59,703 bases of DNA. Origin: Tilletiopsis washingtonensis. Its lineage: Eukaryota; Basidiomycota; Exobasidiomycetes; Entylomatales. The notes under the pieces are model-generated. The model saw only the letters and a program-made list of their open reading frames with translations. It did not search any database and was not told where the DNA came from. The stretch lies in the NCBI RefSeq assembly GCF_003144115.1, contig NW_020311999.1:1-59703 (forward strand), given 5' to 3'. Made by a program: the position numbers and the translations under genes. Shown in pieces: positions 1 to 10,131 of this stretch (positions are counted from its first letter, which is position 1; every line of letters starts with the position of its first letter).

Positions 1-95
1 TAACCCTAACCCTAACCCTAACCCTAACCCTAACCCTAACCCTAACCCTAACCCTAACCCTAACCCTAACCCTAACCCTAACCCTAACCCTAACC
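1..95. repeat. Telomere repeat array (CCCTAA/TTAGGG)
   Basis: Fifteen perfect tandem copies of TAACCC followed by a partial copy (TAACC), after which the sequence turns abruptly into unique DNA at 96. Read towards the end of the chromosome this is the TTAGGG type used by many filamentous fungi and by many basidiomycetes. The C-rich strand at the 5' side marks the window as the left chromosome end. No degenerate variants are seen inside the array. Confidence 0.97.
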
Positions 96-460
96 GATAG
101 ACGCTGCTGCCGCCTTCGCACTCCTCGCCGCGATTCACGCTTTCTCGCCACGCTTCCCCGCCCTTCGCGCGACTAACGCTTCCCGCACTTCGCTTGCTGC
201 CACGCTGCTGCTGCCCTTGCGCTCACTGCTCCTCCTCGCTGCGCTTGCGCTGTTGGCCAAGGTGGTTGCCGCAGACGCCGCGGAACATGCTGCCATGCCG
301 CCTTCGCACTCCTTGCCGCACTTCACGCGCTTCGCACTTCACACTCACCCTTCACGCTTCGCACTTCACGCTCACCCTTCACGCTTCTCTCGTCGCTGCG
401 TACAAATACATTGAAGGATACTCGTGACTGTGGGCGCCCCCCGTAGCTGTGCGACACTCG
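96..460. other. Short subtelomeric region, no gene
   Basis: Between the telomere array and the stop codon of the multicopper oxidase there are only 365 bases. They are rich in CTTCGC/CTTCAC pyrimidine motifs and hold one short tandem repeat (330-383). No helicase gene, transposon or other typical fungal subtelomeric element is present, and the small reading frames here look accidental. Confidence 0.7.
330..383. repeat. 27-bp tandem duplication in the subtelomere
   Basis: Two neighbouring copies of a 27-base unit starting CTTCGCACTTCAC, at 330 and 357, differ at one base (ACACTC against ACGCTC). A related but more diverged CTTCGCACTCC stretch lies just upstream, near 302. It looks like a small subtelomeric minisatellite. 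Confidence 0.8.
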
Positions 461-3446
461 TCATACTTGACACAGCGCCTGCACGGCGTCCGGAATCGGC
501 CCGACGCGCTGCGGCAGCACGGACAGCTCGGCGAGGAGCCCGACGCTCATGTGCGCGCCGATGTGGCAGTGGCTGGAGGGACAGTGTCAGCGCTCGTGCC
601 GCTGCCGTGCGTCGGTCTGATGTCCTGCATCGCTCGCCGCTGATGCTGCCGTGCGTGCCCCTCTTGGCCGCCTTGCGGGGCCTGTCACTGCCGTGCCTGC
701 CCTCCCGCATGCTTCGCCTCGCAGCCACGCCGCTGTCGGGCTTGCTGATCCATTGCCCGCGACGCATCGCCAGCCTCGCGCTTCGCACCGCCGTGCTTGG
801 CCTTTCGACGCTCGCTCTCGCAGCATTGGCCTCGCAGCCATGCCGCTATGTGCTTGACCCTGGCCTCGCCTCGCATCGCTCGCCCACCCTGCCGTGCTTG
901 ACTCTCGCCAGCCGTGCATCATGCTCTTGCCCGCCACTGCCGTGCGTCATGCTCCGTCGCTCCGCTCCGTCGCAACCCACCGCCTCCGCCGTATTTCACG
1001 CTTAGTCGCTCCGCACTCACAAGGTCCACAGGCCCGGCATGTCGAGCGTGACGCGCACAACCGCCCAGCCAAAGCCCGGCACGACCCACACGTCGCGCCG
1101 CATCGGGTTTGCAAAGCGCTGCGCGAGGTCGAGCGACTTGCCGTACTGGAAGAAGCCCTCGCCGGAGCCGAGCACCCACGGCGTGTAGCCGTGGATGTGG
1201 AACGGGTGGTCGCCGTCGTCTGGAGGAAGTGTCAGATGTCGTCGCAGTCGCCGCACATGCCGCAGCCGTCGCAGTCGCCGCACACGCCGCATACACCCCC
1301 CCCCCCCTCTCCCACCCCACCTTCGTACGGGACATAATACTCTGTGGTACTCTGACTCACCCTCGTTGTTGATGATGAGGTCCATGGTGACGATCTCGTC
1401 GTTGGTGAGGATCAGCTGGCTGTTGTCGAGCGCGCGGTACGTGCCGCCCGTGCGTGCCGCCTCGGTGACGAGCACGAGCGCGTCCGTGCCGTTGGGCATC
1501 TCCCACGCCGTGCCGTTCATGAAGCCGTAGTAGTGCGACTGCGAGGATGCGATGGGATGATGAGCTAGGTGGCGAAAAGGTCCCGCAAAGTGTGGGCAAC
1601 TCACCGTCGCGTCGAGGCCAAACGAGACCAGCAGCGTCTCCTGCTTCGTCGCCGCCGGCGGGTCGAGGCGGTGCACGGGCACGAGCGTGTCCGGCTTGAG
1701 GTCGTCGAGTTGCAGCGGCGCCGCCTGGACTGTCGCGCTGTTGCCCACCAGGACTGCCGCTCCATCCACCGTCGCATTGGACACATACTCCATCGCCAGC
1801 GACTGCTGCTGGACCAGGCCCGGCCGCTTGTAGCCAAACATCGAGTCCGTCATGTCGCCGTGCATCGCGTACGTGCCCGGCGCCTGGTCCATGTCGACGA
1901 GCACCGAGTAGCGCTGCCCGGCCTCGAGTTGGAGCTGGAAGAAGGGGGTGAGCCGCGCATCGCTTGCATCACTCACACCACCCGCAGCACTTGGACTGTC
2001 GGGGGCTGGGGCGACTCACACTGCGCACGCGCTGCGACTCCACCTCCGTGCCGTCGGCTTCCACAACGAGCAGCGAGTGGCCGTCGATCGCAAAGCGCAT
2101 CGTCGCCAGCGAGCCCGCGTGGATGACGCGCAGGCGGTAGCGCTTGCCCGCCTCGACACGCATGCGCGCCTGCCGCTCCTGCCCGCCGGTGCAGCGCCCA
2201 ATGCCGTTGATGAGCGCGCAGTCGGGCACGGGCTCGTCGCCTTGGACGCTGTCGGGGAGTCAGCAAGTGCTGGGTTGCGACATGATGACGCTGGCCGCGC
2301 GCCGTCGTCACATACACTACCCGCCCCCTCCGTGAACACTCGCACTCACCCGCCAGGAGGCCCGTCAAACGACTGGTAGCCCTCGAGGTACGCGCCCGAG
2401 AGGTCGTTCCAGAGGTCCGCGAGCAGCACAACGCGGTCCTCGTCGTACGTCGTGTCGTGCGGCGCGCGCGGCTGCGGCGCCGGCGCCAGCTGCAGCGCCT
2501 CGGCGGGCGAGTGCAGCACCATGGCGCCGTACAGGCCGTCCTGGTACTGCGCGCCAAAGTGCGCGTGCCACCAGCTGAGGAGGGGTCAGCCCGCGCGCAA
2601 GTCGTGACGCCACAGACACCGCGCTACCCACTACGTGCCGGTCGTCTGCACGACAAATTCGTACGTAAACGAGCGGCCGGGCGCAATCGGGCACTGCGTG
2701 ATGCCCGCCGTGCCGTCCTGGAGAGATGTCAGCAACGGCTCTGGCACGCACGCAAAGCTTCACACACCATAAAGTTGGTGCCGTTCTGCGGCTGCCCGTG
2801 CCAGTGGATTGCCGTCGCGTTGGGCATAAAGTTGCGCACGGTGATGAGCAGCCGGTCGCCCAGGTTCGCCTCGATCAGCGGGCCTGCGATGAGTGTCAGC
2901 GCCGGCACAGAGCTCCACCGGTGTATCGGGAGCTCCACCGGTGTATCGGGGTGTGGTGGTGGCTGCCTCACCAGGCGACATGCGGTTCGCGAGCAGCATC
3001 GGCTTGTCGCGCCCGCCCGGCGTCGCCGTCTCGAGCGTGAGGTCCCACGCGAAGCGGCGCGTCGTCGGCGCAGCGTGCACGTCCCAGCCGCCCGGAATCT
3101 GGAAGCCCGTCTCGTTGACGAGCTGGCCAATGGGCACGACGCCGGCGAGTGCGGCCGGCCGGGCCAGCGCCGCCTCCTGAGCGGGCGCAGCCGCCTCCAC
3201 CAGTCCCTCCGCAGCACGGGGCAAATGCCACACTGCGAGCAGGCCGAAGAGAAAGAGACACAGCGCCACGCCCGGCAGCACGAGGGCAAAGACCGGGCCC
3301 TGGCGGCGGTGCCGCGCCTGGCGCAGCTCGCGCAGCTGTGCCGCGCTCAGCACGTCCTTCTCGGCGACGAGCTCGCCGTCGGCCTGCGCCTCGAGCAGTC
3401 GCTCGTGGTCCTCGTCTGCGTGCTTGGTGCGTCGTGCGAAGAACAT
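461..3446 (-). CDS. Membrane-anchored multicopper oxidase (laccase/ferroxidase-like)
   Basis: Nine exons on the minus strand: 3446-2972, 2883-2768, 2717-2635, 2574-2350, 2248-2020, 1934-1605, 1538-1361, 1219-1021, 572-461; 648 aa, in frame at every junction. All four copper signatures are visible: HWH at residues 185-187, HAH at 228-230, HPFHIH at 550-555 and HCHIGAH at 613-619, with a leucine in the axial type-1 position. These ligate the type 1/2/3 copper sites that couple substrate oxidation to reduction of O2 to water. Residues 51-74 form one hydrophobic segment after a charged N-terminus, so the enzyme is probably a type II membrane protein with its catalytic domain outside the cytosol. 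Yeast Fet3 is instead anchored at its C-terminus. Substrate (iron, phenols, other) cannot be told. The last exon is needed for the final copper motif and lies beyond a 448-nt intron, so the gene looks whole although it ends 366 bp from the telomere. Confidence 0.88.
1241..1306. repeat. 27-bp tandem repeat plus C-tract in oxidase intron 7
   Basis: Two copies of a unit beginning GTCGCAGTCGCCGCACA start at 1241 and 1268 (period 27), followed by GCCGCATACA and a run of C near 1292-1306. The repeat lies inside the 141-nt intron 7 of the multicopper oxidase gene. On the coding strand it reads as TGCGGC-rich sequence. Confidence 0.75.
2911..2950. repeat. 20-bp perfect tandem duplication in oxidase intron 1
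   Basis: AGCTCCACCGGTGTATCGGG is present twice head to tail (2911-2930 and 2931-2950), inside the 88-nt intron 1 of the multicopper oxidase. The perfect identity suggests a recent duplication by slippage. It does not touch the donor, branch or acceptor sites. Confidence 0.9.
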
Positions 3447-4447
3447 CGCGGGTGGTGGTGGGGAGAAGAGCGCGTGGGCGTGGCCTCCACGCAGCGCATC
3501 AGCGGCACGGCGCAGCACCGCGCACAGACCGTGGGAGCAACGTCAAATTGCCAGCGGCCGGCGCCCTGTGCTGACAAATGCCCGCAGCGGCACAGGCAGG
3601 CACCGAGATGGCCGCAGCGGTGGCAACCCTAACCCAGCTGGCAGATTAGCGACGCACTCTAGGCTAGGCACACACACAGCGCTATGTAGCGGGGGCAAAG
3701 GCGTGGTGCGCCCGGCCGGCGGCCCGCAGACGCCGAACCGGCGGCTCGCGCGGCGCGCAGCTGGCCGCCGGCGACCCCGCGTCGCCCGCAGCACGTTCCC
3801 CAGCGCAGCTGTGCCGACCTCGGCCGGCCGCCGCGGCTGCCACCCCTCTCGACATCTCGCACAAACGATGCCGAAAAACGTTCAGCATGACTTCAAGAAT
3901 GGCGGACAGGCCACGCTCCGCTGTGCAGCACGGCGGACAGCGAGCACTTGTCGGCGCCGGCGCTCGGCATTGGGTTTCGCCGCGCACTCGCAGATCCCTC
4001 GCTAGCGTGGGCCGCACGTGTGCTTCGTGCAGCGTGCAGCGGCCTCGGCTTGTCGGCGCGCGAAGCCGTGCTCCTTCAACGCATGCCCCTTCCTCCGCAG
4101 ACGCCGCCTCGACATGCGCCCGCCAGGCACGGCGCCGAGCACGTTGAAACGCACCAGCTCGCCGGCCGCCGGCTCGCTTGTGCAGCGCCGCGGCAGCGTC
4201 TCGGTGACAGCGCCGGCGCTACCGCCAGGAACGCGGCCGAAGAAGCAGCGAGCGCCGCACCCTGGGGGCAGACGTGTGGCAATGCGGCCCTGAGCGGCAG
4301 CAGACCCGCGGCCGCCACGAAGATGCTGAAGCCGGCGGCGAGGAACGTGCCAGGCTGGGGCGAGACGAATATCAAGGCCGGCCTGCGGGCTTCGTCCCTC
4401 CAGGCTGTGCTCTCCAAGCCTCGTCCTTCGCTTCGCACCTCCTCACC
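3447..4447. other. Divergent intergenic region with telobox-like motif
   Basis: About 1 kb between the divergent multicopper oxidase and acid phosphatase genes, so it should hold both promoters. No gene is recognised. AACCCTAACCC at 3625-3635 repeats the telomere unit almost twice and resembles the telobox bound by TRF/Tbf1-type factors in fungal promoters. Whether it is a functional site is unknown. Confidence 0.6.
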
Positions 4448-5990
4448 ATGCGCTTCGCCCTCCTTGCGCTCCTGCTCCCCGCGGCGCTCGCGGCGCCGTT
4501 CGAGCGGCGCGCGTCGGCGCTGCCGTACCGCGACCCCTCGTCGAGCCCGACGGTGCAGACGGACAACTACCTCGGCCGCAACAACGGCACGCTGAAGAAC
4601 GGCCCGGTCGTACGCGGCAAGGCTTTCGACCGCATCGTGCAGGTCTGGTTCGAGGTGAGCTGCCGTGCATGCACAGGATCCCACTCGTGCTCACCTCCTC
4701 CGGCAGAACACCAACTTCGCGTCGGCGGCGTCGCAGCAGGCGTTTGCCGACTTTGCCAAGCAGGGCCAGCTGCTCGACCAGTACTACGCCGTCACGCACC
4801 CGAGCGAGCCCAACTACATGGCGTGAGTAGGAGGAGACATGATCGGCACAGCCCCGCCGCGCTTCACACTTGTCGACCACTTACGCTCGCTCGCTACGCT
4901 CGCTAGCGCCACGTTCGGCGACTTCTTCGGCCTGTCCGACGACTCGTTCAACTACATTCCCGCCAACATCACCAGCATCTTCGACCTGCTCGACGAGAAG
5001 CACGTGTCGTACGCGTGCTACCAGGAGTCGATGCAGTCCACCGGCTTCCAGGGCTTCAACAACCAGGCGCCCGACTACTTTACGCCGTCGTCCAACACGC
5101 TCACGTCGTACGTGCGCAAGCACAACCCGTGCGCCTTCTCCGAGACGTTTGCGCGCCCCGCGCGCGCCCAGCGCAACCGCAACATGAACGACTTTGCCGC
5201 CGACGTCGCCGCCGACGCGCTGCCGCAGTGGGTCTTTGTCACGCCAAACATGGAAAACGACGCGCACGACACGGGCGTCAGCTTCGGCGCCAAGTGGCTG
5301 CAGTACTTCCTCGGCGCGCTCGTCAACGACAAGCGCTTCAACTCGGACCGCACGCTCATCATGATCACGTTCGACGAAAACGAGACGTACGCCGTCGAGA
5401 ACCGCATCTTCACGGCGATCCTCGGCAACGCGCTGCCGCGCAACCTCATCGGCACGACGGAGAGCATGTACATGACTCACTACTCGATGCTCGCGACGGT
5501 GCAGGCCAACTGGGGCCTCCAGAGCCTCGGCCGCGGCGACGTCAACCGCACGCTCGCCAACGTGATCCCCTGGGTCGCGGAAAAGACCAGCTGGACGGGC
5601 AACGCCGACGTGCCGGCCGCCAAGCGCCCGCTGCTCAACCTCACGGGCGTGTACGCGGGCCCGCTGAGCAACACGCGCAACACGCCCTTCTACGCGCCGC
5701 CCGAGCAGCACACCAAGGGCGCTGGCGGCCGCGAGGCGCTGCTGCAGCCGTGCCTCGACGCCTCGGCGACGGCCGACAAGGGCGCGCTGCCGACGCCGCG
5801 CGTCGGCGCCAACTACTACGGCTCCCAGGCCAACGTCGGCAGCACGGACACGTGCAAGGTGCAGCCGGGCAAGGGTCCCGCCGGCCCGCAGCCTGGCCCG
5901 GCGCCCGCTGGCCCGCAGCCCGGCCCGCCACAGGGCCCTAAGGCGCCCGCCGGCCCGCAGCCGCCCAAGGGCCCCGCTGGACCCAAGTGA
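4448..5990 (+). CDS. Secreted acid phosphatase (phosphoesterase family)
   Basis: Three exons: 4448-4654, 4707-4822, 4907-5990; 468 aa. A clear signal peptide opens the protein (MRFALLALLLPAALA). FDRIVQVWFENT at residues 60-71, then HPSEPNY, and later ITFDENET are hallmarks of the bacterial/fungal phosphoesterase family (PF04185), which contains secreted acid phosphatases and phospholipase-C-like enzymes. Several NxT/NxS sites suggest N-glycosylation. The last 40 or so residues are a Pro/Gly-rich repeat of the type GPAGPQPGP, which probably acts as a flexible or wall-associated tail; no GPI signal follows it. The likely role is phosphate scavenging at the cell surface. The start is the first ATG of the signal peptide. 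Acid phosphatase and phospholipase activity cannot be told apart from sequence alone. Confidence 0.88.
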
Positions 5991-6404
5991 TGGCGCCGCG
6001 CCACGCTCACCGAGACGCGCAGCTGGGTCGAGTGAAGCCCCGGGCCGCAGCTGCGATGCATGACTGAAATTCCTGACCCTTTGGCAATGCATTCCGTCTC
6101 GTGTCCCTGCGTGATGTCTACGCCGCTGGGAGTGAGGTCGAGGTTGTGGTGGTGGCGGGAGGGCGCGAGGGCAGACGCAGCGAGCCGCCGTTGCGCTCCT
6201 CGCTGCTCCCACGCACGGACCGCCGGCCGCGCGGCGCCGGCCCCTCTCCCGAGTTCCGCCAGAGGAGCAACACTGACGCGGCCGTGCTCAGCTCCTCCAC
6301 CTCCTGCCACCACCTCACACTCACCTCCAGCCCTCACGCCTCCAGCCCTCACCCCTCCAGCCTTCGCACTCACCAGTCTTCACTCTTGCCTCGCTTCGCT
6401 CGGC
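5991..6404. other. Intergenic region upstream of DDI1
   Basis: This stretch separates the acid phosphatase stop from the DDI1 start. It holds the phosphatase 3' flank and the DDI1 promoter and leader, but no gene. Just before the DDI1 ATG there is a CT-rich leader with a 15-bp repeat (6324-6368). Confidence 0.6.
6324..6368. repeat. 15-bp tandem repeat in the DDI1 5' leader
   Basis: Three head-to-tail units of CCTCCAGCCCTCACG: 6324-6338, 6339-6353 (one change) and 6354-6368 (more diverged). The array ends 36 bases before the DDI1 start codon. It is pyrimidine-rich, as fungal leaders and core promoters often are. Confidence 0.8.
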
Positions 6405-8192
6405 ATGCTCACCGTGGCCACCGACGACGACACGTTCCAGCTCGACGTCGAGCCCGGCACCACGCTCGAGCTGCTCGCCGGCGTGCTCGAGGCCGAGACG
6501 GGCGTGCCGGCGGCCGAGCAGGCGCTGCTCTTCAACGGCACGCTGCTCGGCGACCGACAGCGCACGCTCGCCAGCTACGGCGTCGGCAGCGACGATCTCC
6601 TGATGCTGCAGCGCCGGCCGGCCGCAGCGGCGCCTGCTCGGGGTGCGCAGCAGGGTGGCGCGCCGTCGTGAGTGTCTGCCGCGCGAGGTGCCGCACGGCG
6701 CACTGACAGGGCGCAGCGCCTCGGACCAGGCAGAGATGCTGCGCCAGCAGATCATTGCGGATCCCCAGCTCATGGCACAGCTGCGCTCGGTGCGTGCTCC
6801 GCAGCAGGCCACCATGGGTCACACTAATGTCCCTCTAGGCACGGCCGCAGCTGGCCGAGGCGGTGCACGGCCCGCCAGAGCGCTTCCTCGAGCTGCTCAA
6901 CGCCGAGCGGCAGGCCGCAGACGCCGCCACGCTCGCGCGACAGCGCGCCGAGATGGAGCTCGCGGCCGCCGACGAGTTCGACATCGACGCGCAGCGCCGC
7001 ATCGAGGAGGCGATCCGGCAGGAGCGCGTCATGGAGAATCTCGAGAGCGCCATGGAGTACAACCCCGAGGCCTTCGGCACCGTCACGATGCTGTATGTCG
7101 ACTCGGAGGTCAACGGCGTCAAGGTCAAGGCGTTCGTCGACAGCGGCGCGTGAGTGGCGCGCCGGTTCCGAGGCGTGCACAGCTGATGCCCCGCTCTCCA
7201 CAGGCAAGCCACAATCAGTGAGAAGCAGATGCGGCCGGGCAGCGGCGCCACGGATGCTAATCGCCTCCGCCTCAGTGAGCCCGGACTGTGCAGAGCGCTG
7301 CGGGTGCGTACGACTGTCGAGCTGGGCCTGCCAGGGTTCTGACTCTTTCCACAGCATCATGCGGCTCATCGACACGCGCTTTGCGGGCATCGCGCGCGGC
7401 GTGGGCACGGCCAAGATCCTCGGCCGCATCGTGAGTGCAGCCGCTGATGCGACCTCGACCTGCCGCTGACAGCACTCGCAGCACCAAGCTCAGGTGCGTG
7501 CTCTCCCGCGCGGCACGGCGCAATTGCTGATTCTTGGCACAGCTCAAGCTCGGCGACGAGCTCTTCATCTCCGTCGCCATCACCGGTGCGTCCGTCATCT
7601 CTCACATTCGCGCCCTTCGCTCATTAACTCCCAGTAATGGAGGGCAAGGGCGTCGACTTTCTGTTCGGCCTCGACCAGCTGAAGCGCCACCAAATGTCGA
7701 TTGACCTGGCGCAGAACGCGCTCATCTGCGACGGGCGCAAGATTCGCTTCCTGAGCGAGCACGAGGTGAGGCCCGCGCGACGGCCGACTGGTGCGAGACA
7801 CTCACGCTGCCGCAGCTGCCCGCCAGCGCCACCTTCGGCGAAGAGGACGCAGCCGCCACGTCGAGCGGCGCAGCAGCTCCTGCGGCCGCAGCAGCGGCTG
7901 GTAGCTCGGCGGCGGCGCCCGCGAGCTCGTCCGCTGCTGCGTTAGCGCCGCGAGCACAGGCGCCGCCCGCACCCGCAGCGCCAGCACCTCCGTCCGCACC
8001 GGCTCCAGCAGCGGGCTCGCGCTGGCCTGCAGAGTCGGTCCAGCAGCTGCGGGACCTGGGCGCGACAGAGAGCCAGGCGATCGCCATGGTGAGCGACCCG
8101 CCAGGCCCCGCCTGCGCACTTTACTCACTCATCCGCAGCTCGATGCCGCAGGCGGCAACGTGGACGCCGCGGCGTCGTTCCTATTCCAATAG
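6405..8192 (+). CDS. DDI1: Ddi1 ubiquitin-directed aspartic protease/shuttle
   Basis: Eleven exons: 6405-6667, 6717-6789, 6839-7149, 7204-7217, 7276-7303, 7355-7430, 7482-7493, 7543-7585, 7635-7765, 7816-8088, 8139-8192; 425 aa. The N-terminal 75 residues form a ubiquitin-like domain. The middle is the conserved retroviral-like protease fold with catalytic DSGA (Asp213) followed by QATIM, and the usual DLLFG-type region appears as FLFGLDQLKRHQM. The C-terminal 40 residues are a UBA domain ending AAASFLFQ. Ddi1 binds ubiquitinated proteins, delivers them to the proteasome and can cleave heavily ubiquitinated substrates; in yeast it responds to DNA damage. Exons 4 and 7 are only 14 and 12 nt, yet both are needed to join conserved protease sequence. 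This is an ordinary host gene. Its stop lies 11 nt from that of the convergent TAD1. Confidence 0.93.
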
Positions 8193-8203
8193 CCGAGCCA
8201 ATG

Positions 8204-9984
8204 CTATGCGTGCAGAATGCGGCCCTCGGCGTCGAAGCGCTCCAGCTCGCGCGGCGTGACGAGCCAGCCTGCAAACGGCGCATCTGACAGCAGCGGCGGT
8301 GGTGCTGGGCGCTCGGCGCCGACAGCTCGAGCCAGAAAGTGTTCCACGGCACGACTGGCGCCGCTCGCGTCGGCGTCGCCCACGCCGCGCGCGTTGGCCT
8401 TTGCTCGGCGGTATGCTGCGCTCTCCTGCTTTGCCGCCAGGTAGCTCGGGGCCGGGGTGCTACCTGACGCATCAGCAGCAGTCACTTGTGGAGAGGTGGC
8501 AGACTCACTGCGCGGGGTCGAGCGCTGCCGCAGCTGCCTGCGCCTCGCGGAAGTGCGCCAGCTTGCACAGCCGCGATCTGCCCGTCGGTCAGCCACCGGC
8601 GAGCGACCTGCACGAGTATGGCTCACCGGCTGGGCGCGCGCAGTGGCTCAAGTGGCCCGGCGCGCTTGGCCGAGGCACCCTGCCGGATGCCGTCGACGAT
8701 GTTCTCGCTCTTGCCGCGTCCGCGTATCCACGAGACGGCTGAGGCTGGTGTGAGCGAGAGGCAAGAGGCATCACACGCTGCGCTCACATCCGGCGGCCGC
8801 GACCATGTGCTCCTCGGCTACGCCGGCAAGGTGCGAGCGGACCGTCTCGCGTGAGCCAGAAAAGTCAGGAGCGACAAAGTGGACGCTAGGGCCGTCGCCT
8901 GCGAGGCAGAATCGTCAGCCGCTGCGTCTGCCCTTCCTGAGGCAATGCTCACCGTCCAGACGAGAACCCAGGGCGCGCTCCACGCTGCGCTGCCACTCAT
9001 CACGCCGCTCGGCCCAGTCCAGGCCGCCGCCGCCCACAAACGCCTCGCGCGCAGCGCGCTCGCCGACGACGAGGGCACCGAAGCGCACCGGCTGGAGGTA
9101 GCGCGAGAGCAGCGAGCCCTGCAGGCCGACGGAGCTCCACAGCGCCAGCTTGTCGGTGCAGGAGTGCGAGATGGACGGCAGCGCGTCGGGCCGGCCTGCA
9201 CTCGTCAGCGAAGATCGTGGACCAGGCCGCGCAGCGCACCTGGCTTGGTGCGGAGAGACGGGCCGCTGTGCAGGCTCATGCGCCCGGCGACCGTGTGGCC
9301 CAGCAGCTCGGCATGCTCTGGAGCCGTCGTGTGTCCAGCTGCATCGCCATGACGATCTGCGGCGGCTCGTTGCGCCAGCAGCAGGTCGCTCGACGCATCG
9401 CCGCCTGTGGACGCTGTGAGCCATGCATCTCGTGCAACTTGACCGAACGTACAGGGCAGCGTCGAGATGTACCAGACCAGCTCGACTTCGTCCTTCAGCT
9501 TCCACCTCGCCTCGCCGGTCTGCTCGAAGATGCAGCCGTCAATCGAGTTGGCAAGCTCGCCCGCCGCGTACTCGCCCGCTGCGTGCTCGGCTACGAGGCG
9601 CGCCAGCAGCCAGCTGCGGGCGCCACGCCGGGCCAGCACCTCGGCGTGCGAGTCGCGCAGCTGGTCGCCATTGGCCGTGCACACCTGCTGCGGCAGCACC
9701 TTGAGGCCCGTCGCGACGGACACGGGCACGCACTCGGCGCCGAGACAGAGCACGATGCCCGCGAGCACCGTCCACTCGTGCCTGCCGCACGTCAGCCAGG
9801 GGTCAGCCAGAGGTCAGGCAAAGTCCGTCGCTGGCCGACTGTTGACTGACCGGCCGTCGGAGCGGCGCGCCGGCTTGGCGCCCTTGGCCGGCAGCGCTTC
9901 GTACTGCGCGATGCAGGCGCGGGCGACGAGCTCGGCGCGCGCAGCGTTGCGCCCGCGCCGGGTCGTGCCTGCGTCGGTGCTCAT
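8204..9984 (-). CDS. TAD1: tRNA-specific adenosine deaminase Tad1 (ADAT1)
   Basis: Eight exons: 9984-9851, 9781-9453, 9404-9240, 9195-8953, 8898-8788, 8744-8627, 8577-8509, 8459-8204; 474 aa. The deaminase zinc site is complete: HAE at residues 90-92 within DSHAEVLARR, the first cysteine at 155 in STLPCGDAS and the second at 222 in SHSCTDKL. In the known family this enzyme converts A37 to inosine in tRNA-Ala. The segment WSSVGLQGSLLSRYLQPV is the usual adenosine-deaminase domain continuation. The first intron uses the less common donor GTCAGT. The exon 8 acceptor (GGTAG) was chosen because the nearby CAG would bring a stop into frame. It is convergent with DDI1 (11 nt) and divergent from the TDP1-like gene, with a 147-bp shared promoter region. 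Confidence 0.9.
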
Positions 9985-10131
9985 GGATGAGAGGCAAGGG
10001 GCGTGGCAGGCGCAGGCGCCGCTCCACGCGCGCCGCAGACTTCTCGGCCGTGACGCGCCCGTGCGCCGCGCTCATCAAGGGTGTCGCGCCTGCCTCCTCA
10101 TCGCGCTGCCCTTACACCACCACCCGCAAGC

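Noticed and set aside
4881-6212. 443-codon open frame on the minus strand opposite the acid phosphatase
   Set aside because: It is an antisense shadow of a well-supported secreted phosphatase in high-GC DNA, with Arg/Ala-rich nonsense composition and no motif.
6405-8192. Retroviral-like protease signature in DDI1 as a sign of an integrated element
   Set aside because: The protease fold sits between a ubiquitin-like and a UBA domain in a normal multi-exon host gene; this is the conserved eukaryotic Ddi1 protein, not an element.
8460-8508. Acceptor CAG just before TAG in TAD1 intron 7
   Set aside because: Using it would put a stop in frame at once. The acceptor four bases on keeps frame and joins the conserved C-terminal region, so I used that.
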